Positions 7,403 to 15,011 of a DNA stretch of 32,515 nt are shown here, in pieces; position 1 is the stretch's first letter, and each line of letters begins with the position of its first letter. Origin of the DNA: Longimicrobium sp. (lineage in GTDB: Bacteria > Gemmatimonadota > Gemmatimonadetes > Longimicrobiales > Longimicrobiaceae); contig DASVTZ010000211.1 in the NCBI GenBank assembly GCA_036387335.1, positions 1 through 32,515 on the forward strand, given 5' to 3'. A program made the position numbers and the translations under genes. Under the pieces are notes generated by a model. That model was not told where the DNA came from. It saw only the letters and a program-made list of their open reading frames with translations, and made no database searches.

Positions 7403-8095
7403 CTACCCCTTGTCCCCCCGCCTTATCGCGTTGACCAAACGATGGCTGCGGCGGGTGGTCTCCGGCTCGCGGTACTTGGGGGAGACGGAGAGGACGACGC
7501 GAACGGCCGTCTCGATGTCCATGAGGTGGCCGGGGGAGACGTACACGGGCTTGACGCCGTCGCGCGTGCGCAGGGCCACGCCGACGGTCTCGCCCTGGTG
7601 CACGAGCGGGGCGGTGGATCCGCGCGCCCACCCCGGCTCGTCGTGCTCGCCCACCAGGATCGATTTCGCGCAGCCGATGGTGGGGACGTCCCACAGCAGC
7701 CCGCCGTGGCAGGCGATGCCGAAGCGGCGCGGGTGCGCGAGCCCCTGCCCATCGAAGATCACGACATCCGGCTTCGTCCGCAGCTTGCGGAACGCGTCGT
7801 CGAGCGGGGGAAGCTCGCGGAAGGAGAGGTAGCCCGGGATGTACGGCATCTGCAGCGTGGCGGCGCAGCTCGCTTCCTCCAATGTTTCGAGCGTGGCGGC
7901 GTCCAGCGTCACGATACCCGCGTAGCCGCGCTTCGCGAACTTCTCCATCGACACGTCCGCGCCGGCGATGGTGCGCGGGCGGAAGTCCGGCGGGGCGCGC
8001 AGCACGATGCGCTCGCGCAGGTCGAGCTGCAGCTCGCGCGCTTCGGCTACCGTGAGGCCCCAGCCGTGGCCGAGCGGGTTCGCGGAATCGGTCAT
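7403..8095 (-). CDS. nfi: Endonuclease V (deoxyinosine 3' endonuclease)
   Basis: A 230-residue protein, normal for the family. It cleaves DNA (or RNA) one phosphodiester 3' of inosine and starts repair of deaminated adenine. Visible signatures are G-A-D-V-S (D47), the damage-sensing P-Y-I-P-G-Y-L-S-F-R-E (84-94, with E94), F-D-G-Q-G (D115), H-P-R-R-F-G-I-A, K144 and H218. These correspond in order to the metal-binding and catalytic D, E, D, K and H of the Thermotoga enzyme. The ATG at 8095 is preferred to the GTG at 8107 because GAGGTG lies nine bases upstream of it and contains that GTG. Confidence 0.95.
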   Translation of the reverse strand: MTDSANPLGHGWGLTVAEARELQLDLRERIVLRAPPDFRPRTIAGADVSMEKFAKRGYAGIVTLDAATLETLEEASCAATLQMPYIPGYLSFRELPPLDDAFRKLRTKPDVVIFDGQGLAHPRRFGIACHGGLLWDVPTIGCAKSILVGEHDEPGWARGSTAPLVHQGETVGVALRTRDGVKPVYVSPGHLMDIETAVRVVLSVSPKYREPETTRRSHRLVNAIRRGDKG

Positions 8096-8119
8096 GAGCG
8101 TCGACACCTCAAGAAAAGC

Positions 8120-8218
8120 GCCTCACACAGAGCCACAGAGGGGGACGGAAAGCAAAACGGAAAGGCTTTTCTCAGCGCCTTTCCGTTTTCCTCCGTGCTC
8201 TCTGTGTGATGCTGTTCA
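8120..8218. repeat. CACAGAG inverted repeat (type P6) with internal 13-bp hairpin
   Basis: The outer ends are CCTCACACAGAG and CTCTGTGTGATG, an imperfect inverted repeat. Inside is a perfect 13-bp stem (8154-8166 with 8177-8189, 10-base loop) flanked by T-rich sequence on both strands, which can act as a terminator after the gene ending at 8216. A second copy with the same ends is at 20127-20220 and a short version at 11890-11916. Confidence 0.75.
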
Positions 8219-8860
8219 GCCGCGGGCGCGCGCCAGCGTGTGCTCGACGGCCGCGATCCACTCGGGCGGGAAGCGGCTCGCGTCGCACACCCACTCGGTG
8301 AGCGAGGGGACGGCGTACTCGATGCCGGAGCGTTCGTCCGCCACGGCGGCCACCAGGAGGCCGCCCATCCCGCGCAGCCGGCGGTTCCATGGCTCGCCGA
8401 CCGCCGCGTCGAATGCGTCGGTGAGGGCCTGGAAGCGGGCCGGGGGGAAGTGCGCCTCGCGCATGGAGCGCAGCTCGCGGGCGCAGAGCAGGAGGATCGT
8501 GTAGCGCCCCGCCGACTCCGGGAGCGCGGCCGAAAGCTCCTCGTGGAGGATGCCCAGGTGGCGCTCCAGCATCCACTGCGGCATCCCGCGCGAGGCGAGG
8601 ACGCCGCCCAGCCACTTCACCTGCTCGATCGCCACGTCCGGCGTCAGGTCGACCAGGGTGGCGAGCCAGCCGCTGTCGCTCAGCGAAAACTGGCGGCCAC
8701 GCGTGCCGTAGCGGTGGCCGTAGTACGGGAACTCCGCCCACGAGCGCTGCGCCGCCCGCTTGGCCGCCTTCACCTCGCGCGGGTCGCTGGTGACGACGTG
8801 GTTCCCCGCTTCGGGGTTGAGGATGTTCGCTTCGTGGTAGCGGACGTGCTTCGCGATCAT
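8216..8860 (-). CDS. Conserved-looking hypothetical protein
   Basis: A 214-residue soluble protein that I do not recognise. It has no signal peptide or membrane helix, appears mainly alpha-helical, and is rich in aromatic and charged residues (W-A-E-F-P-Y-Y-G-H-R-Y-G-T near residue 45). There is no zinc-ligand cluster or nucleotide-binding motif. The ATG at 8860 is chosen because GGAGG lies five bases upstream; an in-frame ATG at 8872 would place that site inside the gene. Strong third-position GC supports real coding. It lies between a VTT-type membrane protein and endonuclease V on the same strand, which does not indicate a function. Confidence 0.75.
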   Translation of the reverse strand: MIAKHVRYHEANILNPEAGNHVVTSDPREVKAAKRAAQRSWAEFPYYGHRYGTRGRQFSLSDSGWLATLVDLTPDVAIEQVKWLGGVLASRGMPQWMLERHLGILHEELSAALPESAGRYTILLLCARELRSMREAHFPPARFQALTDAFDAAVGEPWNRRLRGMGGLLVAAVADERSGIEYAVPSLTEWVCDASRFPPEWIAAVEHTLARARG

Positions 8861-8923
8861 CGGTCCCTCCATTTTCGGGTGCCGCCTTCAAGCTGTACGC
8901 AGCCGCCCGCGCGCGCAACCGAC

Positions 8924-9379
8924 TCAGCCGAAGATCTGGCTCCACAGGTCGGGGACCATCGCCACCACCGCGAAGTGGATGAAGCGCCCCACCAGGCACG
9001 CCACCACGAAGAAGGCGATGTTCATCCGCACCGCGCCCGCCGCGAGCGCCATCACGTACAGCGGCGGCAGGCCCACCAGCGAGCTGCAGAAGAAGACCAG
9101 CTTCCCCCACATCGGCCGCGCCTCCAGCTTCGCCTGGGTCGCCTCCAGCCCGCGCTGCACGCGGCCGGCGGGGAGCTTCAGCACGCCGAGCCCCACGTAG
9201 TACATCGCGATCTTCCCCACCGTCTGCCCCAGCGTGGCCGCGATCACCAGCGGCAGCACGTACGACTTCGGTGAGAGCGCCACCGCGGAGAGCAGGTAGA
9301 TCTCCGTGTTGACGAAGGGGACGAGCGAGCCCAGCACGCAGACGGCGAACGTGGTCAGCCAGACGGCTACGAGCGGCAT
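8924..9379 (-). CDS. Small VTT/YqaA-like integral membrane protein
   Basis: A 151-residue protein with about four hydrophobic segments (around 3-28, 38-66, 90-115 and 118-140). The pattern V-P-F-V-N-T-E-I-Y-L-L near the N-terminus and the glycine-rich turn before the last helices resemble the VTT (SNARE-associated/DedA) superfamily, especially short YqaA-like members. Such proteins sit in the inner membrane and some scramble or transport lipids; this one's substrate cannot be read from the sequence. The start at 9379 lacks a strong ribosome site. Confidence 0.65.
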   Translation of the reverse strand: MPLVAVWLTTFAVCVLGSLVPFVNTEIYLLSAVALSPKSYVLPLVIAATLGQTVGKIAMYYVGLGVLKLPAGRVQRGLEATQAKLEARPMWGKLVFFCSSLVGLPPLYVMALAAGAVRMNIAFFVVACLVGRFIHFAVVAMVPDLWSQIFG

Positions 9380-9410
9380 CGCGTGCGGAGCGGTTGGATG
9401 CGGAGCGGGC

Positions 9411-9989
9411 TCACGGCTTCACGAGCAGGGGATACGGGTTCAGGTCCCTTCCCCGCCACCAGCGGTTCGGGTCGGATACGGTGTAGACGGCAAAGTGCAG
9501 GTGCGGGTTTCCGGGGGGCGCGTTGCCGGTGTGCCCCACGTACCCGATGACGTCTCCGGCGCGCACCAGGTCGCCCTCCTTGAGGCCGGCTCGGTAGCGC
9601 TGGAGGTGCGCGTAGTAGTAGATGGTGCGCCCGTCCGCGTCGCGGTGGTAGAGCGAGGTCCCGCCCAGCGCGTTCGAGGCCCGCTTCACGATCACCCCGC
9701 CCGACGCCGCCAGCACCGGCGTGCCGTCCGGCGCAAAGATGTCCACGCCCTTGTGCTTGCGCCCGCCGGAGCGCCCCGCGCCGTAGCTGTCGGCCAGGTC
9801 GTGCTCCCGCACCCCCGCCACCGGGATCACCAGCCGCGCGGCGGTGGCCGCCGGCTTCAGCTCCTCGCGCGTCGCCACCCTCACCAGCAGCGTCTTCTCG
9901 GTCGCGGCCAGGTAGACGACGAGCCCCAGCAGCAGCGCGACCTCCGCCAGCGCCACGCCGATGGTGGCGCGGCGCAGGGTGATGCGCAT
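9411..9989 (-). CDS. Membrane-anchored M23 (LytM-type) peptidase
   Basis: A 192-residue protein with one N-terminal transmembrane helix (about 9-29) and a C-terminal peptidase_M23 domain. Zinc ligands are visible as H79 and D83 in H-K-G-V-D-I-F-A and as H163-L-H165-F. The Y-Y-Y-A-H-L-Q strand and the G-D-V-I-G-Y-V-G-H-T-G-N-A turn are typical. It is predicted to cut peptidoglycan cross-bridges or to regulate amidases outside the cytoplasmic membrane. The ATG at 9989 has GGAGG a few bases upstream; the same frame continues upstream only through the anti-phase of the neighbouring hydrolase gene. It starts 56 bases after that gene's stop and is probably co-transcribed with it. Confidence 0.88.
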   Translation of the reverse strand: MRITLRRATIGVALAEVALLLGLVVYLAATEKTLLVRVATREELKPAATAARLVIPVAGVREHDLADSYGAGRSGGRKHKGVDIFAPDGTPVLAASGGVIVKRASNALGGTSLYHRDADGRTIYYYAHLQRYRAGLKEGDLVRAGDVIGYVGHTGNAPPGNPHLHFAVYTVSDPNRWWRGRDLNPYPLLVKP

Positions 9990-10045
9990 GCGCCTCCGCC
10001 GCGGCGCGGGCTCCGGAGCCGGTGCGGGCGCGGCGGCGTCCTGGG

Positions 10046-10996
10046 TCAGCGCGGCAACGGGGGAAGCGGCGCGGCCGGGTTGTAGTGCCGGAACACCTCG
10101 CGGCCGATGCGCGCGATCAGGAGGTTGGCGGGATTGTCCGGCATGTACGATTTGTCCTGGTTTTCGCGCGTCATCACGCAGACCGCCACCGGGGCCTCGG
10201 CGCCGTACAGGATGCCGCAGTCGCTGCGCGCCTGGTCCACTTCGCCCGTCTTGTGGGCGGCGACGAGGTCCTCGGGGAGCCAGCGCTGCAGCTTGCTGGG
10301 GTCCTGGTTGGCGCGCAGCATCCGCAGCGCCAGCGAGTCCATCGCGGGGGACACCGCGCGGCCCTGGTGCAGCAGGGTGAAGAGGCGCGTCGTCTCGTCC
10401 GGCGTGGTGACGCCCAGGCCGTACTTCACCGAGCTGTCCATGGCCACCGAGGTGGCGCGGAGAAAGGTCTTCGAGTGGATCTTGGTGTGCGGCAGGCCCA
10501 GCGCCTCCATCTTGCTCCACACCGTGCGGATGTTGAGGCGGTCCAGGAGGAGGTTGGTGGCGGTGTTGTCGGAGAGGGTGATCATCAGCCACGCCGCGTC
10601 CTCGACCGTGAGGTTGAGGCCGGACGCCATGTACTGCAGCACGCCGGAGCCACCCACCCGGTCGCGCGCGATCATCCCGATGCGCTCGTCCAGCCGGATC
10701 GATCCCTTGCTGACCTCGTCCAGCAGCGCCACCAGGATCGCCACCTTGATCAGCGACGCGGACGGGTACGTCTCCCCGCCGCGGATGGAGAGCGTCTCGC
10801 CCGTCCTGAGGTTTGCGACGCTGACCCCCGCCACCCCCGCGTAGCCGCGCATCACGCCCTCCAGCGTGCGGCGCAGCGCGGTCGTATCGCCGCTGACGGC
10901 GCTCGGAGCCGGGCGTCCCGCGGCGGGCGCGGCGGCGGCGCAGGCCAGCGCGGCGAGCGCCAGCAGGGGTACGGCTGTGCGGAAGAGGCGGCTCAT
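10046..10996 (-). CDS. Exported serine hydrolase of the class A beta-lactamase fold
   Basis: A 316-residue protein with a signal sequence (about 1-27; a Cys at position 19 makes a lipoprotein possible but the box is imperfect). Active-site motifs are present in order: S81-L-I-K84 (SxxK), S142-D-N (SDN) and K249-T-G (KTG). I do not see the E-x-x-L-N omega-loop that supplies the deacylating glutamate of true class A beta-lactamases, so a peptidoglycan-related D,D-peptidase or slow beta-lactamase is as likely as resistance. The ATG at 10996 directly begins the signal sequence; an in-frame ATG at 11038 is possible. It is transcribed divergently from the NlpC/P60 gene. Confidence 0.85.
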   Translation of the reverse strand: MSRLFRTAVPLLALAALACAAAAPAAGRPAPSAVSGDTTALRRTLEGVMRGYAGVAGVSVANLRTGETLSIRGGETYPSASLIKVAILVALLDEVSKGSIRLDERIGMIARDRVGGSGVLQYMASGLNLTVEDAAWLMITLSDNTATNLLLDRLNIRTVWSKMEALGLPHTKIHSKTFLRATSVAMDSSVKYGLGVTTPDETTRLFTLLHQGRAVSPAMDSLALRMLRANQDPSKLQRWLPEDLVAAHKTGEVDQARSDCGILYGAEAPVAVCVMTRENQDKSYMPDNPANLLIARIGREVFRHYNPAAPLPPLPR

Positions 10997-11168
10997 GGCG
11001 GATGCGTCGGGATTGGCGGGGATGGTCTTCCGCAACATGGGGCGGGCCGCCCGCGTTGTCCATCAGCGGCCGGCGCGGGGTGGAAACCGCCGAATGCATC
11101 GATTTCCGCAAGCCGTTGTAGTGCATCGGCTTAGTGTCTGAGAGCCGAATCGGCGGCGCACGAGGTGG

Positions 11169-11197
11169 TTGACGAGGCGGGTCGGCGGGGGTATCAT
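11169..11197 (+). promoter_or_regulatory. Sigma70-type promoter for the NlpC/P60 gene
   Basis: TTGACG at 11169-11174 and TATCAT at 11192-11197 are separated by 17 bases. Transcription would start near 11204, about 60 bases before the gene. It is one of the clearest vegetative promoters in the window. Confidence 0.65.
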
Positions 11198-11262
11198 GCC
11201 CCCCTTCACACCCCGATCGATTCCGCTTCGGCGCCGCCGCGGCCATTCCCCTGACAGGGGGG

Positions 11263-11883
11263 ATGCCACCCGGTGGGATGGTCCCCGCGCCGATCCGCTT
11301 TCACCCGCGTTCCCCCACATCAGCCTTGCTTCCAAGCCGCGGCAGCGCACTATTCGCCATTGCCCTGGGTCTCGTGCTGGCCCTTCCCGGCGCCGCACCG
11401 GCGCAGGAGAGCTTCCCCAGGCTGCGTGAGTTCCTGCGCGGCGAGAATGCCCCGCGCGGCGAGGCGGATGCGAAGCGCGACTCGGTGGTGGCGCTGGCCC
11501 GGCGGCAGCTGGGGGTGCGGTACGTGCTGGGCGGCACCTCGCCCGACCGCGGCTTCGACTGCAGCGGCTTCATGCAATACCTGATGCGCGGCCTGAACGT
11601 GCGCCTCCCCCGCACCGCGGCCGAGCAGGCTCGCGTGGGCCAGTCGATCCCGCGCGACGTGAGCCGCATGCTGCCGGGCGACATCCTCACCTTCGGGTAC
11701 GGCGGGCGCACGACGCACGTGGGGGTGTACATCGGCGGCGGGCGCTTCATCCACGCCAGCACGGGATCGCGCCGCATCGCGGAGGCGCGGCTGGACCGCT
11801 CCTCATCGCTGGTGCGCGCCTGGACGGGGGTGCGGCGGATGCTGGGCCGCAGCGACAGCACCGTCGCCGTCGCGAACCGCTGA
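11263..11883 (+). CDS. Secreted NlpC/P60 cysteine endopeptidase
   Basis: A 206-residue protein with a hydrophobic export signal (about residues 26-48, ending A-A-P-A-Q) and a C-terminal NlpC/P60 domain. The catalytic triad is visible: C100 in F-D-C-S-G-F, H152 in T-T-H-V-G-V-Y-I and H164 in F-I-H-A-S. Such enzymes hydrolyse D-Glu-diaminopimelate bonds in peptidoglycan stem peptides. The start at 11263 is uncertain: an ATG at 11278 would give a shorter, more usual n-region. It completes a cell-wall cluster with the divergent serine hydrolase and M23 peptidase. Confidence 0.9.
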   Translation: MPPGGMVPAPIRFHPRSPTSALLPSRGSALFAIALGLVLALPGAAPAQESFPRLREFLRGENAPRGEADAKRDSVVALARRQLGVRYVLGGTSPDRGFDCSGFMQYLMRGLNVRLPRTAAEQARVGQSIPRDVSRMLPGDILTFGYGGRTTHVGVYIGGGRFIHASTGSRRIAEARLDRSSSLVRAWTGVRRMLGRSDSTVAVANR

Positions 11884-11889
11884 ACCGCG

Positions 11890-11916
11890 CCTCACACGGA
11901 GATACTCTGTGTGAGG
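11890..11916 (+). terminator. Hairpin after NlpC/P60 gene, short P6-type repeat
   Basis: CTCACACGGAG and CTCTGTGTGAG pair with one mismatch around an ATA loop, seven bases after the stop. The sequence matches the ends of the repeats at 8120 and 20127. No T-run follows. Confidence 0.5.
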
Positions 11917-11933
11917 CTGTCGTTACGATGCCC

Positions 11934-11963
11934 GGCCCGCTCCCACGCTCGTGGAAGCGGGCC
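11934..11963 (+). terminator. Second hairpin between NlpC/P60 and cytidine deaminase genes
   Basis: A 14-bp stem with one mismatch (11934-11947 with 11950-11963), with only CT between the arms, followed by TTGTG. It is a plausible weak terminator or a structure in the deaminase leader. Confidence 0.45.
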
Positions 11964-12023
11964 TTGTGCTATGCGGCGCGGCGCTTGCAACTCCAAGCCG
12001 CAAACCCTTCGGAGCGAACGACG

Positions 12024-12482
12024 TTGACCAATCCGACCGAGAACCCGGCGCTGGACGAGCCGCAGGCGCAGGCGCTGATGGAGAGCGCACGAAGCGCCCG
12101 CGGCTTCGCATACGTGCCGTACAGCCGCTTTCCGGTGGGCGCCGCGCTGCTGGCCGACGACGGCACCGTCTTCACCGGGTGCAACGTGGAGAACGCCTCG
12201 TACGGCCTCACCAACTGCGCCGAGCGCACCGCGATCTTCAAGGCCGTCTCCGAGGGGCGAACCACCTTCCGCGCCATCGCGGTGGTGGGCCCGCAGGACG
12301 ACCTCGCCTGCGCGCCGTGCGGAGCATGCCGCCAGGTGCTGTACGAGTTCGGCCCCGAGATGGTGCTGGTGACGCCGGCCGGGCCCAACGACCCGGGAGG
12401 CGTGCGCATGACCACGGTCGGGGCCCTCCTCCCCGGCGCATTCGACGGGTCGGATCTCCCCGCGCTCGCGGAGGATGCGTGA
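12024..12482 (+). CDS. cdd: Cytidine deaminase
   Basis: A 152-residue zinc enzyme converting cytidine and deoxycytidine to uridine forms. Motifs: F-P-V-G-A-A-L-L, G-C-N-V-E-N-A-S-Y, the catalytic C65-A-E67, and C99-G-A-C102, giving the three Cys ligands C65, C99, C102 and the proton-shuttle E67. A TTG start at 12024 is preferred because GGAG lies nine bases before it and the length then fits the homotetrameric family. Longer readings use repeat DNA. The stop overlaps the GTG of the nucleoside phosphorylase gene, which uses the uridine produced here. Confidence 0.93.
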   Translation: MTNPTENPALDEPQAQALMESARSARGFAYVPYSRFPVGAALLADDGTVFTGCNVENASYGLTNCAERTAIFKAVSEGRTTFRAIAVVGPQDDLACAPCGACRQVLYEFGPEMVLVTPAGPNDPGGVRMTTVGALLPGAFDGSDLPALAEDA

Positions 12483-13789
12483 GCAGTGGGGCGGTGCCGC
12501 TGATCGAGCGGAAGAAGAACGGCGGCGAGCTCTCCCCCGACGAGATCCGCGCGCTCCTGGCCGGCTACCTGGACAGGTCGATCGCCGACTACCAGGTGGC
12601 GGCGTGGCTGATGGCCGTCTGCTGGCGCGGGATGACGGAGGGCGAGACGCTGGCGATGACCCAGGCGATGGTCGACACCGGCGCCACGCTAGAGTGGGCG
12701 GACCTCGACCGCCCCACCGTCGACAAGCACAGCACCGGCGGCGTGGGCGACAAGACGTCGCTCGTCCTGGTGCCGCTGATGGCGGAGGCGGGCGCGGCCT
12801 TCGTGAAGATGTCGGGGCGCGGGCTGGGGCACACGGGCGGCACGCTGGACAAGCTGGAGTCGATCGCCGGCTTCCGCACGGAGCTCGGGCTGGAGGAGAT
12901 GAGCGCCCAGGTGCGGCGGATCGGGTGCGCGCTCGTGGGCCAGAGCCCCGCCCTCGTCCCCGCTGACGGCGCGCTGTACTCGCTGCGCGACGTCACGGCG
13001 ACGGTGGATTCGGTGCCACTGATCGCCAGCAGCATCATGTCGAAGAAGCTGGCCGGCGGCGCGGGGACCATCGTGCTGGACGTGAAGTGGGGCTCCGGCG
13101 CCTTCATGACCACGCAGGAGGCCGCGCGCGAGCTGGCCGGCGCCCTGGTCCGCATCGGCGAGGGAGCCGGGCGCCGCACGCGCGCCGTCCTCTCCTCCAT
13201 GCGCGAGCCGCTGGGGCGCGCCGTGGGCAACGCGCTGGAGGTGCGCGAGGCGCTCGAGACCCTCAACGGCGGCGGCCCCGCGGACCTGTGGGCGCTCACC
13301 CTGGAGCTCGGCACGCACCTGATGCTCCTCTCCGGCCTTGCATCCTCGGCCGACGAGGCCGTGCGCACCCTCACCGCGCTTCGTGACTCGGGAGCGGCGG
13401 CGCGGCGGATGGAGATGCTGGTGGAGGCGCAGGGAGGCGACCCGCGCGTCGTCGCCCGCCCCGACCTCCTCCCCGCCGCCCCCGTCGTGCGCACCGTCGC
13501 CGCCGACGCGGACGGATGGGTGGCGGAGGCGGACGCGCGCACCATCGCGGAGGCGGCCCTGCAGCTCGGCGCCGGGCGCCTGCGCAAGGGCGACCCCGTG
13601 GATCCCGCGGTCGGCATCGTCGTCCTCGCCCGCGTCGGCGACCGCCTGGCCCCGGGCGCCCCCCTGGCCGAGGTGCACGCCCGCACGGACGCCACCGCCG
13701 AGGCCGCCGAAGCCCGTCTCCGCGACGCGTTCCGCCTCTCGCCGGAAGCCGTAGCGGCGCACGCGGAGCCGTACGAGACGGTGGGGTAG
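12479..13789 (+). CDS. pdp: Pyrimidine-nucleoside (thymidine) phosphorylase
   Basis: A 436-residue enzyme that phosphorolyses uridine, deoxyuridine or thymidine to the base and (deoxy)ribose-1-phosphate. Landmarks: the N-terminal I-E-R-K-K-N-G-G-E-L-S, the phosphate-binding V-D-K-H-S-T-G-G-V-G-D-K-T-S-L, G-R-G-L-G-H-T-G-G-T-L-D-K-L-E-S-I, and S-I-M-S-K-K-L-A-G-G. The C-terminal alpha/beta domain is complete. It starts with GTG at 12479, overlapping the cdd stop by four bases (GTGA), so the pair forms a translationally coupled pyrimidine salvage unit. Pdp and DeoA cannot be separated by eye. Confidence 0.93.
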   Translation: MSSGAVPLIERKKNGGELSPDEIRALLAGYLDRSIADYQVAAWLMAVCWRGMTEGETLAMTQAMVDTGATLEWADLDRPTVDKHSTGGVGDKTSLVLVPLMAEAGAAFVKMSGRGLGHTGGTLDKLESIAGFRTELGLEEMSAQVRRIGCALVGQSPALVPADGALYSLRDVTATVDSVPLIASSIMSKKLAGGAGTIVLDVKWGSGAFMTTQEAARELAGALVRIGEGAGRRTRAVLSSMREPLGRAVGNALEVREALETLNGGGPADLWALTLELGTHLMLLSGLASSADEAVRTLTALRDSGAAARRMEMLVEAQGGDPRVVARPDLLPAAPVVRTVAADADGWVAEADARTIAEAALQLGAGRLRKGDPVDPAVGIVVLARVGDRLAPGAPLAEVHARTDATAEAAEARLRDAFRLSPEAVAAHAEPYETVG

Positions 13790-13806
13790 GGCCCTCACCC
13801 CCCCGG

Positions 13807-13860
13807 CCCCCCTCTCCCGATAACAGGAGAGGCTGGCGCCTCTGTTATCGAGAGAGGGGG
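13807..13860 (+). repeat. Long hairpin repeat type P4 (CCCGATAACAGG)
   Basis: CCCCTCTCCCGATAACAGGA pairs with a nearly complementary right arm ending at 13860. It comes 17 bases after the phosphorylase stop and is preceded by GGCCCTCACCCCC, as in the copies at 16607 and 27251. Termination of the salvage operon is possible, without a U-run. Confidence 0.75.
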
Positions 13861-13861
13861 G

Positions 13862-14034
13862 AGTAGGGGCGCGATTTATCGCGCCCGTGCCTGCCGCTGC
13901 TCGGTCGGCCGCCTTTTCGCACGAATCCCGTGGGGGCCGACCTGCGTGTCTGCCCGCCCTCGCCGCCGCACCTCCCCCCGCCCCTTCACACCAGAACCCG
14001 TAGGGGCAGCCCCACGTGGCTGCCCGTGCCCGCC
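13862..14034 (+). repeat. Composite palindrome cassette P3-P2-P1
   Basis: Three different palindromic units share the GTAGGGGC-like left flank and a GCCC-rich right flank: P3 with a GCGCGATTTATCGCGC core (13862-13894), P2 with a GACCTGCGTGTC core (13927-13959) and P1 with a CCACGTGG core (13998-14034). With P4 just before them, they fill most of the 360-base gap (13790-14149). The same set in mirrored order is at 16435-16662 and 32282-32453. Confidence 0.8.
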
Positions 14035-14149
14035 CCCGCGACGATGTCAGCGGCCCGCACCGAAACCGTTGTGGTGAATGGCCGGATCCGGTACAGTGCC
14101 CCGTCCATCCCTCCCGCAAGACCGCTTCCCCGCTTACCCCGCCGTCCTC

Positions 14150-14404
14150 ATGCACCTCGTTGCCTGTGCCCTGCTCTTCATACTGACCGCGTCCTCAGGC
14201 GTGACGGCTTTCGTAAGCATGCTGGTTTCCATCTCGGAGACGGCGCCGGGGACGAGTGCGTGGGCCGTGGTCACACGGTACGCTTTTCTCAGCCGCAAGC
14301 ACTTCACGGAGCGCGGATGGACGCTGCGCGGGCGCGCGATCCGCTTTCAGCTCCTGACGATGGCGCTGATGGGCGTCCTCTTCCTCACCTGCGCCGAGCT
14401 ATGA
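14150..14404 (+). CDS. Small two-helix membrane protein, unknown
   Basis: An 84-residue protein beginning M-H-L-V-A-C-A-L-L-F-I-L-T, with a first membrane helix at about 2-28, a short basic loop (S-R-K-H-F-T-E-R-G-W) and a second helix at about 62-80. I do not recognise it. An in-frame ATG at 14078 would add 24 residues that resemble out-of-frame repeat DNA. It ends 22 bases before the next small envelope protein, so the two may be co-transcribed. Confidence 0.5.
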   Translation: MHLVACALLFILTASSGVTAFVSMLVSISETAPGTSAWAVVTRYAFLSRKHFTERGWTLRGRAIRFQLLTMALMGVLFLTCAEL

Positions 14405-14426
14405 GCGGGCGTCCGATCCGAATCCC

Positions 14427-14942
14427 ATGACACGATTGATCCTCACGATCATCATCGGACTGTGCCTGCGCGGCGGGCTGGCGGCGCAGGGCACCGTCGC
14501 GCAGGACATCCGCCTCGTGCCCGATGCGCCCATGCGGGTCACGGCGGAGGGCGGCGTGTGGGTGCGCAGCGAGGCGCGCTTCGTGGCGGTGCGCGGCGAC
14601 ACGCTGGTGGTGGCGCGGCCGGGCGTGGCCGAGGCGGCGCTCCCGCTCGCGAGCGTGCAGGCGGTGCAGGTGATGGCGCGTCCGTCGCGGAGGCGTGCGT
14701 ACGCGTTGCGAGGGGCGGTGGCGGGGGCGCTGGTGGGGTTCGTCGTGGCCGGGGCGGTGCTGGGGGATGGCTACGACGGAGACGATCCCGGGTTTGGCGT
14801 CTTCCTGGCCGCGGGCGCGGGCGCGCCGGTGGGGGCGCTGCTGGGCGCCGGGGCCGGCTACGCGATCGGCGCGCCGCGGTGGGAGGACGTTCGCGTGTGG
14901 CCGCAGAGGGTGCGCGTGGGGATGAGTCTCCCGACGCGATAG
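14427..14942 (+). CDS. Exported protein with glycine/alanine-rich membrane segments, unknown
   Basis: A 171-residue protein with a signal peptide (about 1-20, ending G-L-A-A-Q), a beta-rich middle part (V-R-G-D-T-L-V-V-A-R and L-P-L-A-S-V-Q-A-V-Q-V) and two Gly/Ala-rich hydrophobic stretches (about 91-112 and 125-147) resembling glycine-zipper segments. The middle resembles short proteins that place a small SH3-like strand set before such a hairpin. No function can be assigned. A strong bidirectional terminator follows. Confidence 0.65.
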   Translation: MTRLILTIIIGLCLRGGLAAQGTVAQDIRLVPDAPMRVTAEGGVWVRSEARFVAVRGDTLVVARPGVAEAALPLASVQAVQVMARPSRRRAYALRGAVAGALVGFVVAGAVLGDGYDGDDPGFGVFLAAGAGAPVGALLGAGAGYAIGAPRWEDVRVWPQRVRVGMSLPTR

Positions 14943-14956
14943 CGTGTGAGGAGCCA

Positions 14957-14996
14957 AAAGAAGCGGCACCGGAACGATCCGGTGCCGCTTTCGTTT
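14957..14996. terminator. Bidirectional intrinsic terminator
   Basis: A perfect 13-bp stem (14961-14973 with 14978-14990) and an ACGA loop. It is followed by T-rich sequence on the plus strand (TCGTTT) and, read on the minus strand, by CTTTTGG. It separates two convergent genes (plus gene ending 14942, minus gene ending 15012). Confidence 0.88.
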
Positions 14997-15011
14997 ACCT
15001 CATCTTGCCGG

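Noticed and set aside
10046-11246. M23 peptidase reading frame extended upstream to 11246
   Set aside because: The extension is the anti-phase of the serine hydrolase gene; a good start with GGAGG exists at 9989.
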